Shown here in pieces: positions 50,840 to 59,701 of a stretch of DNA of 64,000 nt. Under the pieces are notes generated by a model. That model saw only the letters and a list, made by a program, of their open reading frames with translations, was not told where the DNA came from and searched no databases. The stretch covers positions 641,061-705,060 of the forward strand of contig PNMM01000002.1 of assembly GCA_013823625.1 (NCBI GenBank), given 5' to 3'. This DNA comes from Microbacterium sp. Its GTDB lineage: Bacteria; Actinomycetota; Actinomycetes; Actinomycetales; Microbacteriaceae. The position numbers and the translations under genes were made by a program. Each line of letters begins with the position of its first letter. The stretch's first letter is position 1.

Positions 50840-53053
50840 TCACTCCATCGCCATCATCATCTCGTAGTGCCCGGTTTGGTCTGTCTTCGTGAAGATCTCT
50901 GCGAAAACTCGGAGGTAGACGTCCTTGCTCATATTCGAGGGTGAGTAGTCAAAGTCGTCTACAAAGGCATGAGAACCGTGGTGAAGCCAGGCGAGAAGAG
51001 CCTTGTATGCAAGTGCATCGTCCCCGACGCTGCTCTCCATGAGTTCATCCAGATCGGGGTAACTGCCAATTACGGTGAAGTAGTTCTCTAAGATGCGCCG
51101 GAGGACGTTCTCCAACCCAGCGTCACTTGGGCCATTGGTTGAGCTTGCCTCCCTGACCACTTGCCAGAGCCGTTGGTAGTTCGAGCGAACGAGGTTTCGG
51201 CCTGAGCCCGTAATGACGGTGTCGCCGGTGGCGTCGCGGCGTAGCTCATAGAAGCGACGCCCGGCAAGTAGCCCCTTCGAGCGGTCTCTGCCGCGTTCGT
51301 ACGTCAACTCTAGGTAGAACTGCGCGTTGTGGGTGAGTACCACCAACTGGGTCAAGCGACCAAGGCCATCGTGGACCGTCTGAATCAACCTCCGGACGAG
51401 GCTGCTGACGACGAAGAGCACGTCGCTGTCGAGGCTTGATATTGGATCGTCGATTACTGCCACGAGTTTTCGGGCGTCTGCGGTGGTGTGTCGACTTTCA
51501 AGTTGAACGTAGAAATAGAGAAAAGCAATGAAGGTGCGTTCTCCGTCGCTCAAAGTGTCTTCGACGGAGCTGCCGTCTGAGCGCTCCAACCGATAGGCGT
51601 CTTTCGCCGTAGTCGATGCGGCGAGGTTGAACCTTACGAATCCCACCTTTTTCAGCAGACTGTTGAGCCGTGCGATTGCGGGCGCTGATGATACGAGTTG
51701 CGCTTCAAGTGCTTGCGCTCGTTGACGGGACTGTTCGAGAGAGTGGGACGCCCCTTCAAGCTCTGTGGATAGTGTCTGCCGTTTCGTCTCCGTGGCGCTG
51801 ACCACTCCGAGAAAGCGGCTCAACTCAGCCGACATGATGTTCCAAGCGAAGTACTCCCAGCATCTCGATACGAGTGCAGCCTTGGCCTCGCGCCTGTTGG
51901 TGAGACGTTCGTTGTGCTCCAAGATGACGGAATTGGTTGCTGAGATCACACCGTTCAACTGCAGGATCAGTGTGTCAAGGTCCACTAGCTCGACAACCAG
52001 CGTCGGACTCTGGACCTTCGCAGCGACAACACCTTCGTTCGAGACGATCCCCGCTCGCAGTTCCGCCGCGACGGCGGCAAGTTCTGTCTGGTTGACCATC
52101 GTCGAATCGAGTCCCTCCAGCGAACCGATGATGGCTTCCAGGACTCGATGGCTTTCTCTGGCTTGGACTTGGAAGGTATTGAGAGCACTCCGCTTGATCT
52201 CGTACTCGTTGTCAAAGAACTCAGCGAGGTGCTGGAGGAAGTTCGTGGGCAACTCCTGTTGGCAGAAGGGGCATAGATCGTCTGATGAACTGACGAATCT
52301 ACGGCCTTCGGCAACCCAGTCCTGGTTGTCAAGCCGCTCGATCACCGAGGCGAGTGAGACCTCTGAGCTTCCCGCGATTGGGATGCCGAGTAACGCACAA
52401 CCGGGGGAAGAGAACACTGCCGCGTAACTTGGGGCTGGGGCAATCGGATCGATTCGTTGTCCGGCTTGATCGAAAGCGCTGACTGCCTCTCGCAAGAGAG
52501 CCTCAACCTCAGGCGGGTCAGTCTTCACAGTGCCGATGAGCTTCTCGGCAAACACCTCTCGACTTCCGTTGAAGCCGTCGAACATGCTCCGAAGTTCAAC
52601 AGGCATCTTCTCCCGGGCTGCCCATGCCGCAGTTAGCAGGCTCTCCCTGGCGACTCGAATCTGGTTGTTGATGGCCCCCAGGTCCTGCGTCAGAGACCTC
52701 ACTGACTCTTCATGCTGCGCGATATCTCCTGCGGGCTTAGTCAGGCTCGTGTACTCAGCCCGCGCTGTCGGATCTTCGTCGTCAAGAACGAACACGCCGG
52801 GGAGTTGATCGGCTTCTTGGAGCGTCGATGAGATGTAGTCGCGGTTGAAGACATGGACGTCAACTTCAGGGCTGCCTCCACGGAGTTCATACTTTGTGCC
52901 TGGGAACTGCACCGTGTCTTGAAGGATCCGCGAGATTGTCGTCTTCCCAGTTCCATTCGGTCCAAAGACGAAGTTGAATCTGTCCAAGTCTTCAAGCGCA
53001 CAGTCGGTCCCCGAAAAGCTTGGCGCTCCGGTCAGCTGGATTCGACTAAGCAT
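50840..53053 (-). CDS. AAA_13-type ATPase with PrrC/RloC-like C terminus
   Basis: 737-aa SMC-like ATPase: Walker A FGPNGTGKTTISRIL (about residue 30), a coiled-coil middle carrying CPFCQQ (about residue 265, zinc-hook-like), the signature LSDGERTFIAF, the Walker B VAVIDDPISSLD and LTHNAQFY. The C terminus contains RRILENY and, about 35-39 residues later, LHHGSHAF. This resembles the Arg-x3-Glu...His triad recalled for the PrrC anticodon nuclease. Its start overlaps the Type ISP gene stop by 8 bp, so it probably guards the restriction enzyme. The nuclease assignment is inferred. Confidence 0.75.
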   Translation of the reverse strand: MLSRIQLTGAPSFSGTDCALEDLDRFNFVFGPNGTGKTTISRILQDTVQFPGTKYELRGGSPEVDVHVFNRDYISSTLQEADQLPGVFVLDDEDPTARAEYTSLTKPAGDIAQHEESVRSLTQDLGAINNQIRVARESLLTAAWAAREKMPVELRSMFDGFNGSREVFAEKLIGTVKTDPPEVEALLREAVSAFDQAGQRIDPIAPAPSYAAVFSSPGCALLGIPIAGSSEVSLASVIERLDNQDWVAEGRRFVSSSDDLCPFCQQELPTNFLQHLAEFFDNEYEIKRSALNTFQVQARESHRVLEAIIGSLEGLDSTMVNQTELAAVAAELRAGIVSNEGVVAAKVQSPTLVVELVDLDTLILQLNGVISATNSVILEHNERLTNRREAKAALVSRCWEYFAWNIMSAELSRFLGVVSATETKRQTLSTELEGASHSLEQSRQRAQALEAQLVSSAPAIARLNSLLKKVGFVRFNLAASTTAKDAYRLERSDGSSVEDTLSDGERTFIAFLYFYVQLESRHTTADARKLVAVIDDPISSLDSDVLFVVSSLVRRLIQTVHDGLGRLTQLVVLTHNAQFYLELTYERGRDRSKGLLAGRRFYELRRDATGDTVITGSGRNLVRSNYQRLWQVVREASSTNGPSDAGLENVLRRILENYFTVIGSYPDLDELMESSVGDDALAYKALLAWLHHGSHAFVDDFDYSPSNMSKDVYLRVFAEIFTKTDQTGHYEMMMAME

Positions 53054-56000
53054 CGAGAATCTCCAGCGGAGGGAGAGATTTCACAATCTTCACCGTTTCG
53101 ACACTCACCGTCACGATGCGCGCGAGTAGGTCGAGAATGTAGCGAGGATTGCCCTGTTCTACCGCCCAATCGTTTGGGTCGTTGACGATGCCAGAGGCCT
53201 TATCAGTTTTGACCTGGTAACGCTCCATGACCCAGTCGAGGGCAGAACGGGAGCCGAGCATGTACTCTTGCGCTTCTTCCGGGATGCCGGACAGTGTGAT
53301 CCCGCTGTTGTAGATCACTTTGGTTTTGTCTACGGTGCGACCTGTCTTTGAGTACTTCATCTTCTCGACGCGGTAGCTCGCGTTTGATGCACGCTGCTCT
53401 TGCAGCGGGTACGGCTCGACCGCCTCGTAGTCGAGGTGCAGCTGCATGAGCTGGCGACCCGCCTCCACGAAGGAGCTGAAGGCTCTGACTTTCGGAATGC
53501 GCGGCAGCTTCTTCTTCAAGTCGGCCCCGAATTGCTCTCGGTAATCAGGACTGTGCAGAACGCCATACACGTAAGCGAAGATCGCGTCCTTGGTAACGTC
53601 GGGGCCGAAGGACTTCTGGTAGTCAGCAAGTATCTCGTCCGTCACATTGTCAATTCGTCGGTAGGGATCGTCGCCTTCGTCAAGTGCACGGAAGAGGCTG
53701 TCATCTTCTTCGCGGGCCTCAATTACGTGCCGTGGGAAGAACTGAACTGCGCTGATCCCGGCTAGCCCTAGGTCTGGGACTACATCCGTCACTAACGCCA
53801 TGAACGGCGGCGCGGAGTTTCCTGGCGCAGGGACCGCGATTCCAAGCGCGCGAGAACCATCCGGGAAAAAGCGCGCGGCGATGGAAGGGCGATCAATCAG
53901 GTCCTGGTCGCCCGTCAGATGTACTCGTGTGAATGGGCGGTAGAGGGCGATGCGTGGCTGGGCAGGCTCGTCATCGAACAAGCGTCCTCTTTCCAGCCGG
54001 GCGACCAGCTTGTCACTCCAACTGATCTTCCTGGGATCGTTGTTCCGTTTCCACGGTAGCCCGGCCTTCTCAGCCGAGAGTTTGGCTTGGACTTCGGAGT
54101 TGAAGACTTGCTTGGTTGCAGCCTCGTTGGACTTTAGTGATGCCTTCGAGAACGAATAGACCCAGGCATCTCTGTTCGTCTTGATTCCGTTCGCATTGGC
54201 GTGAAAGATGTGGGGGACCGTTGCGCCGCTGCCTGATTCCATTGGGTTGAACGCTGCGAAGTCATCACGACGTTGATTCACCCAGTCGCCTTCAGCATTG
54301 GGAGTGATTACCTGCCAATCGACGCCGGACAAGCCTCTTGCTTCCCTCACCAGCCTGAGCTTCTCGTCACGCGAGAGGTAATCCCCGATGTCTCGGTAGT
54401 GGATGACGGCGGGCCGAGACGCTCCTCCGCGCTTTACGAGCAGGAACACCGCCACCGTTGCTCGGCTCCCTGCGCCGAAGACCTTGCCGCCTTCCCGGCG
54501 CGACTGCTCTCCAGCGGTTCGCTGGTTGCCACGTAGGTTGAAGACGTAAATCGAGTCGAATTCCTCGGCGAGGGATACCCGAAGGCCATCCGCCGTGTTT
54601 CCTTCGATGAAGCCGCCGTTTGTAACGAAAGCGACGATTCCTTTGTCGCCGATGCGATCTGACGACCATCGAATCGCGCGGATGTAGGAGTCATAGAGAT
54701 TGTTCTTCAGGGTTGCGGTAGAACGAGCTGCGTAGGTGGCCGCGATCCTCGCGTCGAGAGTCGGATACTTCAGGTTCTGGTTTTCCGCATTGCCGCTCTC
54801 TTGCCCAGCTGAGTACGGAGGGTTCCCGATCACAACCCGAATGTCGAGAGCCTTCTGTGCCTCGACTCGCTCGTTGTTTTCTGGGAAGACCCCCTGACCG
54901 TCGAGCTCATCGTTGGCTTCGTTCATCTGGAAGGTATCGGTGAGGACAATGCCGTTGAACGGTTCGTAGTCACCGCCGCTGAGGGCGTGGAATGTCTCTT
55001 CGATATTGATGGCGGCAACGTAGTAGGCGAGGAGCACGAGTTCGTTGGCGTGCAATTCGTACCGATACTTCCGCGCCAAGTCCTCCGGCTTGATCAGCCC
55101 GGACTGGAGCAGGCGGACGATGAAGGTGCCCGTGCCCGTGAATGGGTCGAGCACGTGGACCCCCTCGTCGGAGAGGCTCGCACCGAACTCCGACTTCAGG
55201 GCATCGTCCACAGAGTGGATGATGAAGTCCACGATCTCGTTAGGGGTATAGACGATCCCGAGTCGGTCGCTCGTTCCCGAGAATGCCGTCTGGAAGAACT
55301 TCTCGTACAGTTCCTTGACAATTTGCTGTTTCGCGGCGGCGTCAGTGATTCCGGCAGCGCGAGTGCGCACGGACTCGTAGAACTTGTCGAGCTTCTCGGT
55401 TTCCTTTTCCAGGTGCTGCTCTTCGAGAGCGTCGATCATTCGCTGCATCACCTGGGACACCGGGTTGTGGTCACTGAAGGCGTAGCCCTCGAAGAGCGCG
55501 TCAAAGACAGGCTTGGTGATGAGGTGTTGCGACAGCATCTCGATGGCATCCCGTTCGGTGATGAACGGATTCAGGTTGTCCTGCAGGCCTTTGAGGAACC
55601 GAGCGAACTCGTCGTGAAGCGTGCCGTCGGATCCCTCGACTAGTGCCCTGATGCGCGTGATGTGGTCAGAGGCGATGCCCGCGACATCCTTGGCCCAGTT
55701 CTCCCAGTAGCGGCGCTCGCCGACCTTCTGGACGATCTTGGCGAGGATGGCGTCGCGCCACTGGTCGAGGGCCGGGAAGTCGAGAGTGACGGATGTATCG
55801 CCAGCCTTGTCTTTGCCGTCCTCGCTACCGCCTCCGCCCACTCCGATGACCGAGAGCTTGCCCTCGGTGGACTTGGTGAGGTCGATCTTGTTGACCATTG
55901 CGTCGAAGCGCTCGTCGTGGGCGCGAAGTGCCTGAAGCACCTGCCAGACGACCTTGTACTTCTTGTTGTCGTTGAGCGCCGTTGCCGGGTCCATGTCGGC

Positions 56001-57809
56001 AGGTACGCCGATGGGAAGGATGACGTACCCGTACTTCTTGCCTTCGAGCTTGCGCATCACGCGACCGACCGACTGCACGACATCGACGACCGAGTCGCGC
56101 GGGTTGAGGAACATCACTGCGTCGAGGGCAGGAACGTCAACGCCCTCGGAGAGGACTCGCGCGTTGGTGAGGATGCGGGCGTTGCCCGCTCCAGGGTCTT
56201 GCTTCAGCCAGTCGAGTTCCTTGTTGCGGTCGAGCACGTTGTAGGTGCCATCGACGTGACGAACCTCGACATCGAGAAGTGAGTCCGCGTCTTCGTCGAG
56301 CGCTTCGATCTCGGCCTCGACGACCTTCTCGAAGAGGTTCGCGATCTTCTTCGATTCGTTGATGTTGCGAGCGAAGGCGACGGCGCGCTTCATGGGCTCG
56401 GGGTCGAGGGAGAACTCTTCGGGGGTGAGCGAGCGCTTGGAGAGCCCGTTCCAGCAGCCGACGATCTTCGCGGCGTCGTCCAGTGTCAGCTCGTTGTTCT
56501 CGTCGGCCAGGAGCCGTTGGAAGCGCTTCGAGATGTAGGACTCGTCCACGGCGAGCACGAGCACTTTGTAGTCGGTGAGTCGGCCCATGGAGACGGCCTC
56601 TCCGAATCCGAGGCGGTGGAACTCCTCGCCGTAGAAGGCAGGGTTGTTCATGTCGGTGAGGACCGCCCCAGCTTCTTCCGCCTTCGACTTGCTGGCGTCG
56701 GCGTAGATGCGCGGTGTCGCGGTCATGTAGAGCCGCTTCTTGGCCTTGATGTAGTCCTGGTTGTGAACCTTGACGAACGCGGACTCTTCATCCCCCGCGA
56801 GCGTGACCCCCGTCGTGCGGTGGGCTTCGTCGCAGATGATCAGATCGAAATCCGGGATGCCCTTGCCCTGCGCCTGAGCGACAACGTCGATGGACTGATA
56901 GGTCGAGAAGACCACGGTGATGCCATCGAAGCCGTCAGGGACCTCGGCGAACTTCTGCACCAGCTTCGTCGTGTTCGTCGTCGCCGGGTACGCGAGGTCG
57001 GTCACCGGGATGTCTTCATCCGACTTGCGCTTACCGACACTCACGTCCGAGCAGACGGCGAACGACCGCAAGGGCAGAGCGGACTCGATGGTCCACTCCT
57101 TCAACGTCTGGGAGAGCAGCGAGATCGAGGGGACGAGGAAGAGTACAGTGCCACCACGGGGGACGACCTCCTCGACGAGCTTCAGGCTCGTGAACGTCTT
57201 TCCCGTGCCGCAGGCCATGATCAGCTTTCCTCGGTCGGCAGCCTGGAAGCCCTCGATGACTTTCGAGATTGCCAGCACCTGGTGAGGGAACGGCTCCTTA
57301 GCGGCCTTCTTCGTCAGCTCACCCGGTCGAGCGAAAGAGAACTGCTCCCAGTCGATAGAAGATTCGTCGAGGTCCTGAACGCGAAGCCGCTGCACCGGAG
57401 GGTTCTGATTCTCGACCGCGTCTTCGGCATTGCGACCCCAGTTGTCGCTCGTAGAGATCACCAGTCGCGCCGAGAACTCAGGCTTGCCGTCGAGGTTCTT
57501 GCTGGAAGCGGCAAGGAACGAGTCCAGCATCGGCTTCGTGACCGTCGTGGAAGGGTCGAAGAACTTGCACTGGATCGCGGTCAGCTCGCCCGTATCCCGA
57601 GCACGCGCGACGAGGTCGATCCCCGTGTCGCGCCGGTTGCCGCGCTGCGGGTAGTCGCTCCACATCCAGACATCGCTGTAGAGCTGCGCGTACTGCGGCT
57701 CAGTATTGAGGTAGGCCTGCATGAGTCGCTCGAACCGGTCGCCCTTGTCGCGCTCGTCGAACGACACCGCCCTGAACTCGCTCAGGATGTCGTGGATGCT
57801 CGTAGCCAT
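53046..57809 (-). CDS. Single-polypeptide Type ISP restriction-modification enzyme
   Basis: 1587 aa, close to LlaGI/LlaBIII size. In order: an Mrr-like nuclease (GIDLVARA...AIQCKF, about residues 60-85); an SF2 translocase (ACGTGKTFTS about 200, DEAH box ICDEAHR, MTATPRIY, SVGRVMRKLEGKKYG); a helical coupler; an N6-adenine methyltransferase (VLDPFTGTGTFIVRL about 888, NPPYSAG about 995); and a target-recognition domain to the C terminus. One protein methylates and cleaves, so no separate specificity subunit is needed. All catalytic motifs look intact. Confidence 0.92.
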   Translation of the reverse strand: MATSIHDILSEFRAVSFDERDKGDRFERLMQAYLNTEPQYAQLYSDVWMWSDYPQRGNRRDTGIDLVARARDTGELTAIQCKFFDPSTTVTKPMLDSFLAASSKNLDGKPEFSARLVISTSDNWGRNAEDAVENQNPPVQRLRVQDLDESSIDWEQFSFARPGELTKKAAKEPFPHQVLAISKVIEGFQAADRGKLIMACGTGKTFTSLKLVEEVVPRGGTVLFLVPSISLLSQTLKEWTIESALPLRSFAVCSDVSVGKRKSDEDIPVTDLAYPATTNTTKLVQKFAEVPDGFDGITVVFSTYQSIDVVAQAQGKGIPDFDLIICDEAHRTTGVTLAGDEESAFVKVHNQDYIKAKKRLYMTATPRIYADASKSKAEEAGAVLTDMNNPAFYGEEFHRLGFGEAVSMGRLTDYKVLVLAVDESYISKRFQRLLADENNELTLDDAAKIVGCWNGLSKRSLTPEEFSLDPEPMKRAVAFARNINESKKIANLFEKVVEAEIEALDEDADSLLDVEVRHVDGTYNVLDRNKELDWLKQDPGAGNARILTNARVLSEGVDVPALDAVMFLNPRDSVVDVVQSVGRVMRKLEGKKYGYVILPIGVPADMDPATALNDNKKYKVVWQVLQALRAHDERFDAMVNKIDLTKSTEGKLSVIGVGGGGSEDGKDKAGDTSVTLDFPALDQWRDAILAKIVQKVGERRYWENWAKDVAGIASDHITRIRALVEGSDGTLHDEFARFLKGLQDNLNPFITERDAIEMLSQHLITKPVFDALFEGYAFSDHNPVSQVMQRMIDALEEQHLEKETEKLDKFYESVRTRAAGITDAAAKQQIVKELYEKFFQTAFSGTSDRLGIVYTPNEIVDFIIHSVDDALKSEFGASLSDEGVHVLDPFTGTGTFIVRLLQSGLIKPEDLARKYRYELHANELVLLAYYVAAINIEETFHALSGGDYEPFNGIVLTDTFQMNEANDELDGQGVFPENNERVEAQKALDIRVVIGNPPYSAGQESGNAENQNLKYPTLDARIAATYAARSTATLKNNLYDSYIRAIRWSSDRIGDKGIVAFVTNGGFIEGNTADGLRVSLAEEFDSIYVFNLRGNQRTAGEQSRREGGKVFGAGSRATVAVFLLVKRGGASRPAVIHYRDIGDYLSRDEKLRLVREARGLSGVDWQVITPNAEGDWVNQRRDDFAAFNPMESGSGATVPHIFHANANGIKTNRDAWVYSFSKASLKSNEAATKQVFNSEVQAKLSAEKAGLPWKRNNDPRKISWSDKLVARLERGRLFDDEPAQPRIALYRPFTRVHLTGDQDLIDRPSIAARFFPDGSRALGIAVPAPGNSAPPFMALVTDVVPDLGLAGISAVQFFPRHVIEAREEDDSLFRALDEGDDPYRRIDNVTDEILADYQKSFGPDVTKDAIFAYVYGVLHSPDYREQFGADLKKKLPRIPKVRAFSSFVEAGRQLMQLHLDYEAVEPYPLQEQRASNASYRVEKMKYSKTGRTVDKTKVIYNSGITLSGIPEEAQEYMLGSRSALDWVMERYQVKTDKASGIVNDPNDWAVEQGNPRYILDLLARIVTVSVETVKIVKSLPPLEILDA

Positions 57810-57992
57810 GCGGTGCCCTTCGAAGCGTTGACCTTGGTGCCACGGTATCGGTCGCCCAAGACAACTCGGCGTGACCGGCGGGCGGTTTCTGTCGTGTTCT
57901 CACCATTCCTACGCGCCCAAGATCGGTTCTCTGTTTCTGGGTATCGGCGCTCGCCGAGTGATCGATCCGGGATGCTCTCGCCGGAGGTGCTC

Positions 57993-58262
57993 ATGGGCTC
58001 TTGGGTTGCGCGGTATGAAGAGGGCTACGTGTCTGATGACGGCAGTGACGTGACCCTTGTGGAGGAGCTGCATCTCGCCATTCAGTGGAGCACCCCCGAG
58101 GCAGCTCTTCAGCACTGGGAGTCGCGTGACGACCTCAGAGGCCCCGATGTCGAGAGATTCGGCAACGGGCTTCAGCAGCTCCACGATGTGACGGAGCGCC
58201 CTGAGTTCAGGGCGCTCCGTGTTGCCTCGATCTGGAGACGGGTTACCTTCCAGAAGCTCTAG
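57993..58262 (+). CDS. Small hypothetical protein between restriction enzyme and integrase
   Basis: 89 aa starting MGSWVARYEEGYVSDDGS; the ATG is set by an ideal GGAGGT site. Acidic, soluble, no family recognised. Its 3' end overlaps the convergent integrase by 4 bp and contains the hairpin likely to terminate the integrase transcript. The ORF-track version (56517-58262) runs antisense through the restriction gene and is not real upstream of 57972. Confidence 0.6.
   Translation: MGSWVARYEEGYVSDDGSDVTLVEELHLAIQWSTPEAALQHWESRDDLRGPDVERFGNGLQQLHDVTERPEFRALRVASIWRRVTFQKL
58191..58220 (-). terminator. Perfect 14-bp inverted repeat downstream of the integrase
   Basis: ACGGAGCGCCCTGA (58191-58204) and its exact complement (58207-58220) form a strong hairpin about 40 bp beyond the integrase stop on the minus strand. 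Read on the plus strand it lies inside the coding end of the 57993 gene, where it might attenuate. Confidence 0.6.
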
Positions 58263-59377
58263 CCCGACGTGGCGCTCGCCCCCCACGTCCCACCCATCAA
58301 GCGATTCACGTCATCAGCCACCTTGCGGTCGCGGTCTGCATCGGTGTGCTGATAGCGCATCGCAGACTGGAGGGAGCGGTGTCTACCGCGCGCCATCACG
58401 TCCTTGATCGGCGCTCCAGAAGCCGCGACCAAGGTCAAGCCAATGTGGCGGATGTCGTGAACATGGAAGTTTTCCAGTCCCGCCTTCGTCGCCGCGCTGC
58501 GCCAAGCCTTCTGGAGGGAGCTTCGCGGCATGCGCGGGCTCACGACACCAGGAAACATCGGAACAGCACCGATGCCGAGCGGCAGGCGATTGATCGCAGC
58601 GACACCAATTTCGAACAGGTATAGCTCTGCGCGCGCACCGGTCTTCGTCTCCGTGGTGTGTCCGAGGTTCGTCACCTGGCGCTCGATCCGAAGTTCGCCC
58701 GTCTTCCGGTTGAAGTCATTCGCGTTCAGCGCCACTACTTCCCCGAGACGAAGGTGTGCGGCGAACATGACCTCCAGCGCTTCGCGGTAGTAGACGCGCT
58801 TCGCACCAGTCGCACTGTTGACAACGACCTCCGCGGGGACATGTTCGAGTACCCGAAGGAAATCTTCTTTGGACCACGAGGGTCGAGGTTCGCCGACACC
58901 TTTGTTGAGGTCGAGCACTTGGCAGGGAGAGCGGCGAACGTACTTCCACTTCACGGCGTACTTCATGGCGCGGCGCAAGAACGCGTAGACGTTGCGCCGG
59001 GTCTCGGTCGGGCGTTGTGCGGCGAACCACTTGTCTACGGCCTCTTCGTCGAACTCCTCCATGCGCAGGTTCCCGAAAGCGGGCAGCAAGTGAACCTTCA
59101 AGTAGGAGCGGTTGTTTGCCAGCTCGCCTTGGGTAGCCGTCAGTTCGCGGTGCGCCATGTACTCGACCATGAAGTCCCGAAAGCGCGTCTTCCCCTTCCG
59201 TCCGTCCCAGTGCTCACCGCGCCGGATGTCTACCTGGATCTCGTCGAGACGTTGCTCCGCCTGACCCTTGGTATCGAAGGTCCCCGCCGATACTTGCTGG
59301 CCAGTCGGCAGCATGTACCGGGCCTGAAACCTCCCGCTCTTCAGCCTCCGAACATTGCCGTTCTTGTTTCTTGTCAT
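58259..59377 (-). CDS. int: Tyrosine-type site-specific integrase
   Basis: 372 aa phage-type integrase. It has an N-terminal arm-binding region (RRLKSGRFQARYMLPTGQQ), a SAM-like core-binding domain, and a catalytic domain with Arg in AHLRLGEVVALN, the HxxR box HDIRHIGLT, a late His in GRHRSLQSAM and the nucleophile in MRYQHTDADRD. Located just inside attR and oriented towards the island interior. It should recombine the 42-bp tRNA-Gly core. Confidence 0.93.
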   Translation of the reverse strand: MTRNKNGNVRRLKSGRFQARYMLPTGQQVSAGTFDTKGQAEQRLDEIQVDIRRGEHWDGRKGKTRFRDFMVEYMAHRELTATQGELANNRSYLKVHLLPAFGNLRMEEFDEEAVDKWFAAQRPTETRRNVYAFLRRAMKYAVKWKYVRRSPCQVLDLNKGVGEPRPSWSKEDFLRVLEHVPAEVVVNSATGAKRVYYREALEVMFAAHLRLGEVVALNANDFNRKTGELRIERQVTNLGHTTETKTGARAELYLFEIGVAAINRLPLGIGAVPMFPGVVSPRMPRSSLQKAWRSAATKAGLENFHVHDIRHIGLTLVAASGAPIKDVMARGRHRSLQSAMRYQHTDADRDRKVADDVNRLMGGTWGASATSG

Positions 59378-59462
59378 GTCAGACCTCCGCCGTCAATGCC
59401 CACCAGAGGGGTAGGCGTTTTCTGATACGCAGAAGTCGGGCGTTCGACAACGGTGCGCGCCT

Positions 59463-59476
59463 GGTTTCTGGAAACG
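59463..59476. promoter_or_regulatory. GGTTTC-TG-GAAACG motif upstream of the integrase
   Basis: Fifth GTTTC-NN-GAAAC copy, about 86 bp upstream of the integrase start within the 221-bp gap between int and the attR core. Suggests the integrase is under the same control as the recombinase and GHKL genes. Apart from the displaced tRNA half, nothing else is visible in this gap. Confidence 0.5.
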
Positions 59477-59598
59477 ACTACAGGCACACCAAGGCACGCG
59501 CGGAACGGACTTCTCCGGCAAGAGACACGGAGTAGAAGAAAAAGGCCGGTCAGGGGGCTGGTTCGACGAGGTCAATTACCTGAGATCGCGGAGTGCAG

Positions 59599-59640
59599 TC
59601 AGCTTGGGAAGCTGAAGTTCTGCCATTGAACTACATCCCC
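59599..59640 (-). pseudogene. attR core: displaced 5' half of tRNA-Gly
   Basis: Exact 42-bp copy of the tRNA-Gly 5' half (acceptor strand, D arm, anticodon arm). It lacks the T arm and 3' acceptor strand, so it cannot be a working tRNA. On the minus strand TACACT (59671-59666), about 26 nt upstream, is probably the -10 of the original tRNA promoter and now reads into the integrase. Confidence 0.88.
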
Positions 59641-59701
59641 AGTTGCACTGCGGCAGTGCTTCGCCAGTGTAGCGAACCGGCCGTCTCGCTAGGCTGACCG
59701 C

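Larger units (their letters stand above)
43780..59640. mobile_element. Integrative genetic element in tRNA-Gly(CCC), about 15.8 kb, carrying defence genes
   Basis: Bounded by the 42-bp direct repeats, with an integrase gene just inside the right end and a rolling-circle Rep gene just inside the left. Cargo: Rep, small winged-helix protein, GHKL ATPase-nuclease, membrane protein, serine recombinase, XRE regulator, two unknown or HTH proteins, AAA_13 ATPase, Type ISP restriction-modification enzyme, small ORF, integrase. By eye the GHKL and AAA_13 genes look less GC-rich than the flanking chromosome. No relaxase other than Rep, no FtsK/TraB and no T4SS gene are visible, so it looks like a replicative but non-self-transmissible element (IME or AICE relic). 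Confidence 0.88.

Noticed and set aside
56517-57971. Plus-strand ORF upstream part of 56517-58262
   Set aside because: Antisense to the Type ISP enzyme; only the 3' part from 57993, with its own ribosome-binding site, is credible.
59599-59640. Second tRNA-Gly gene
   Set aside because: Lacks the T arm and 3' acceptor strand, so it is only the attR half.
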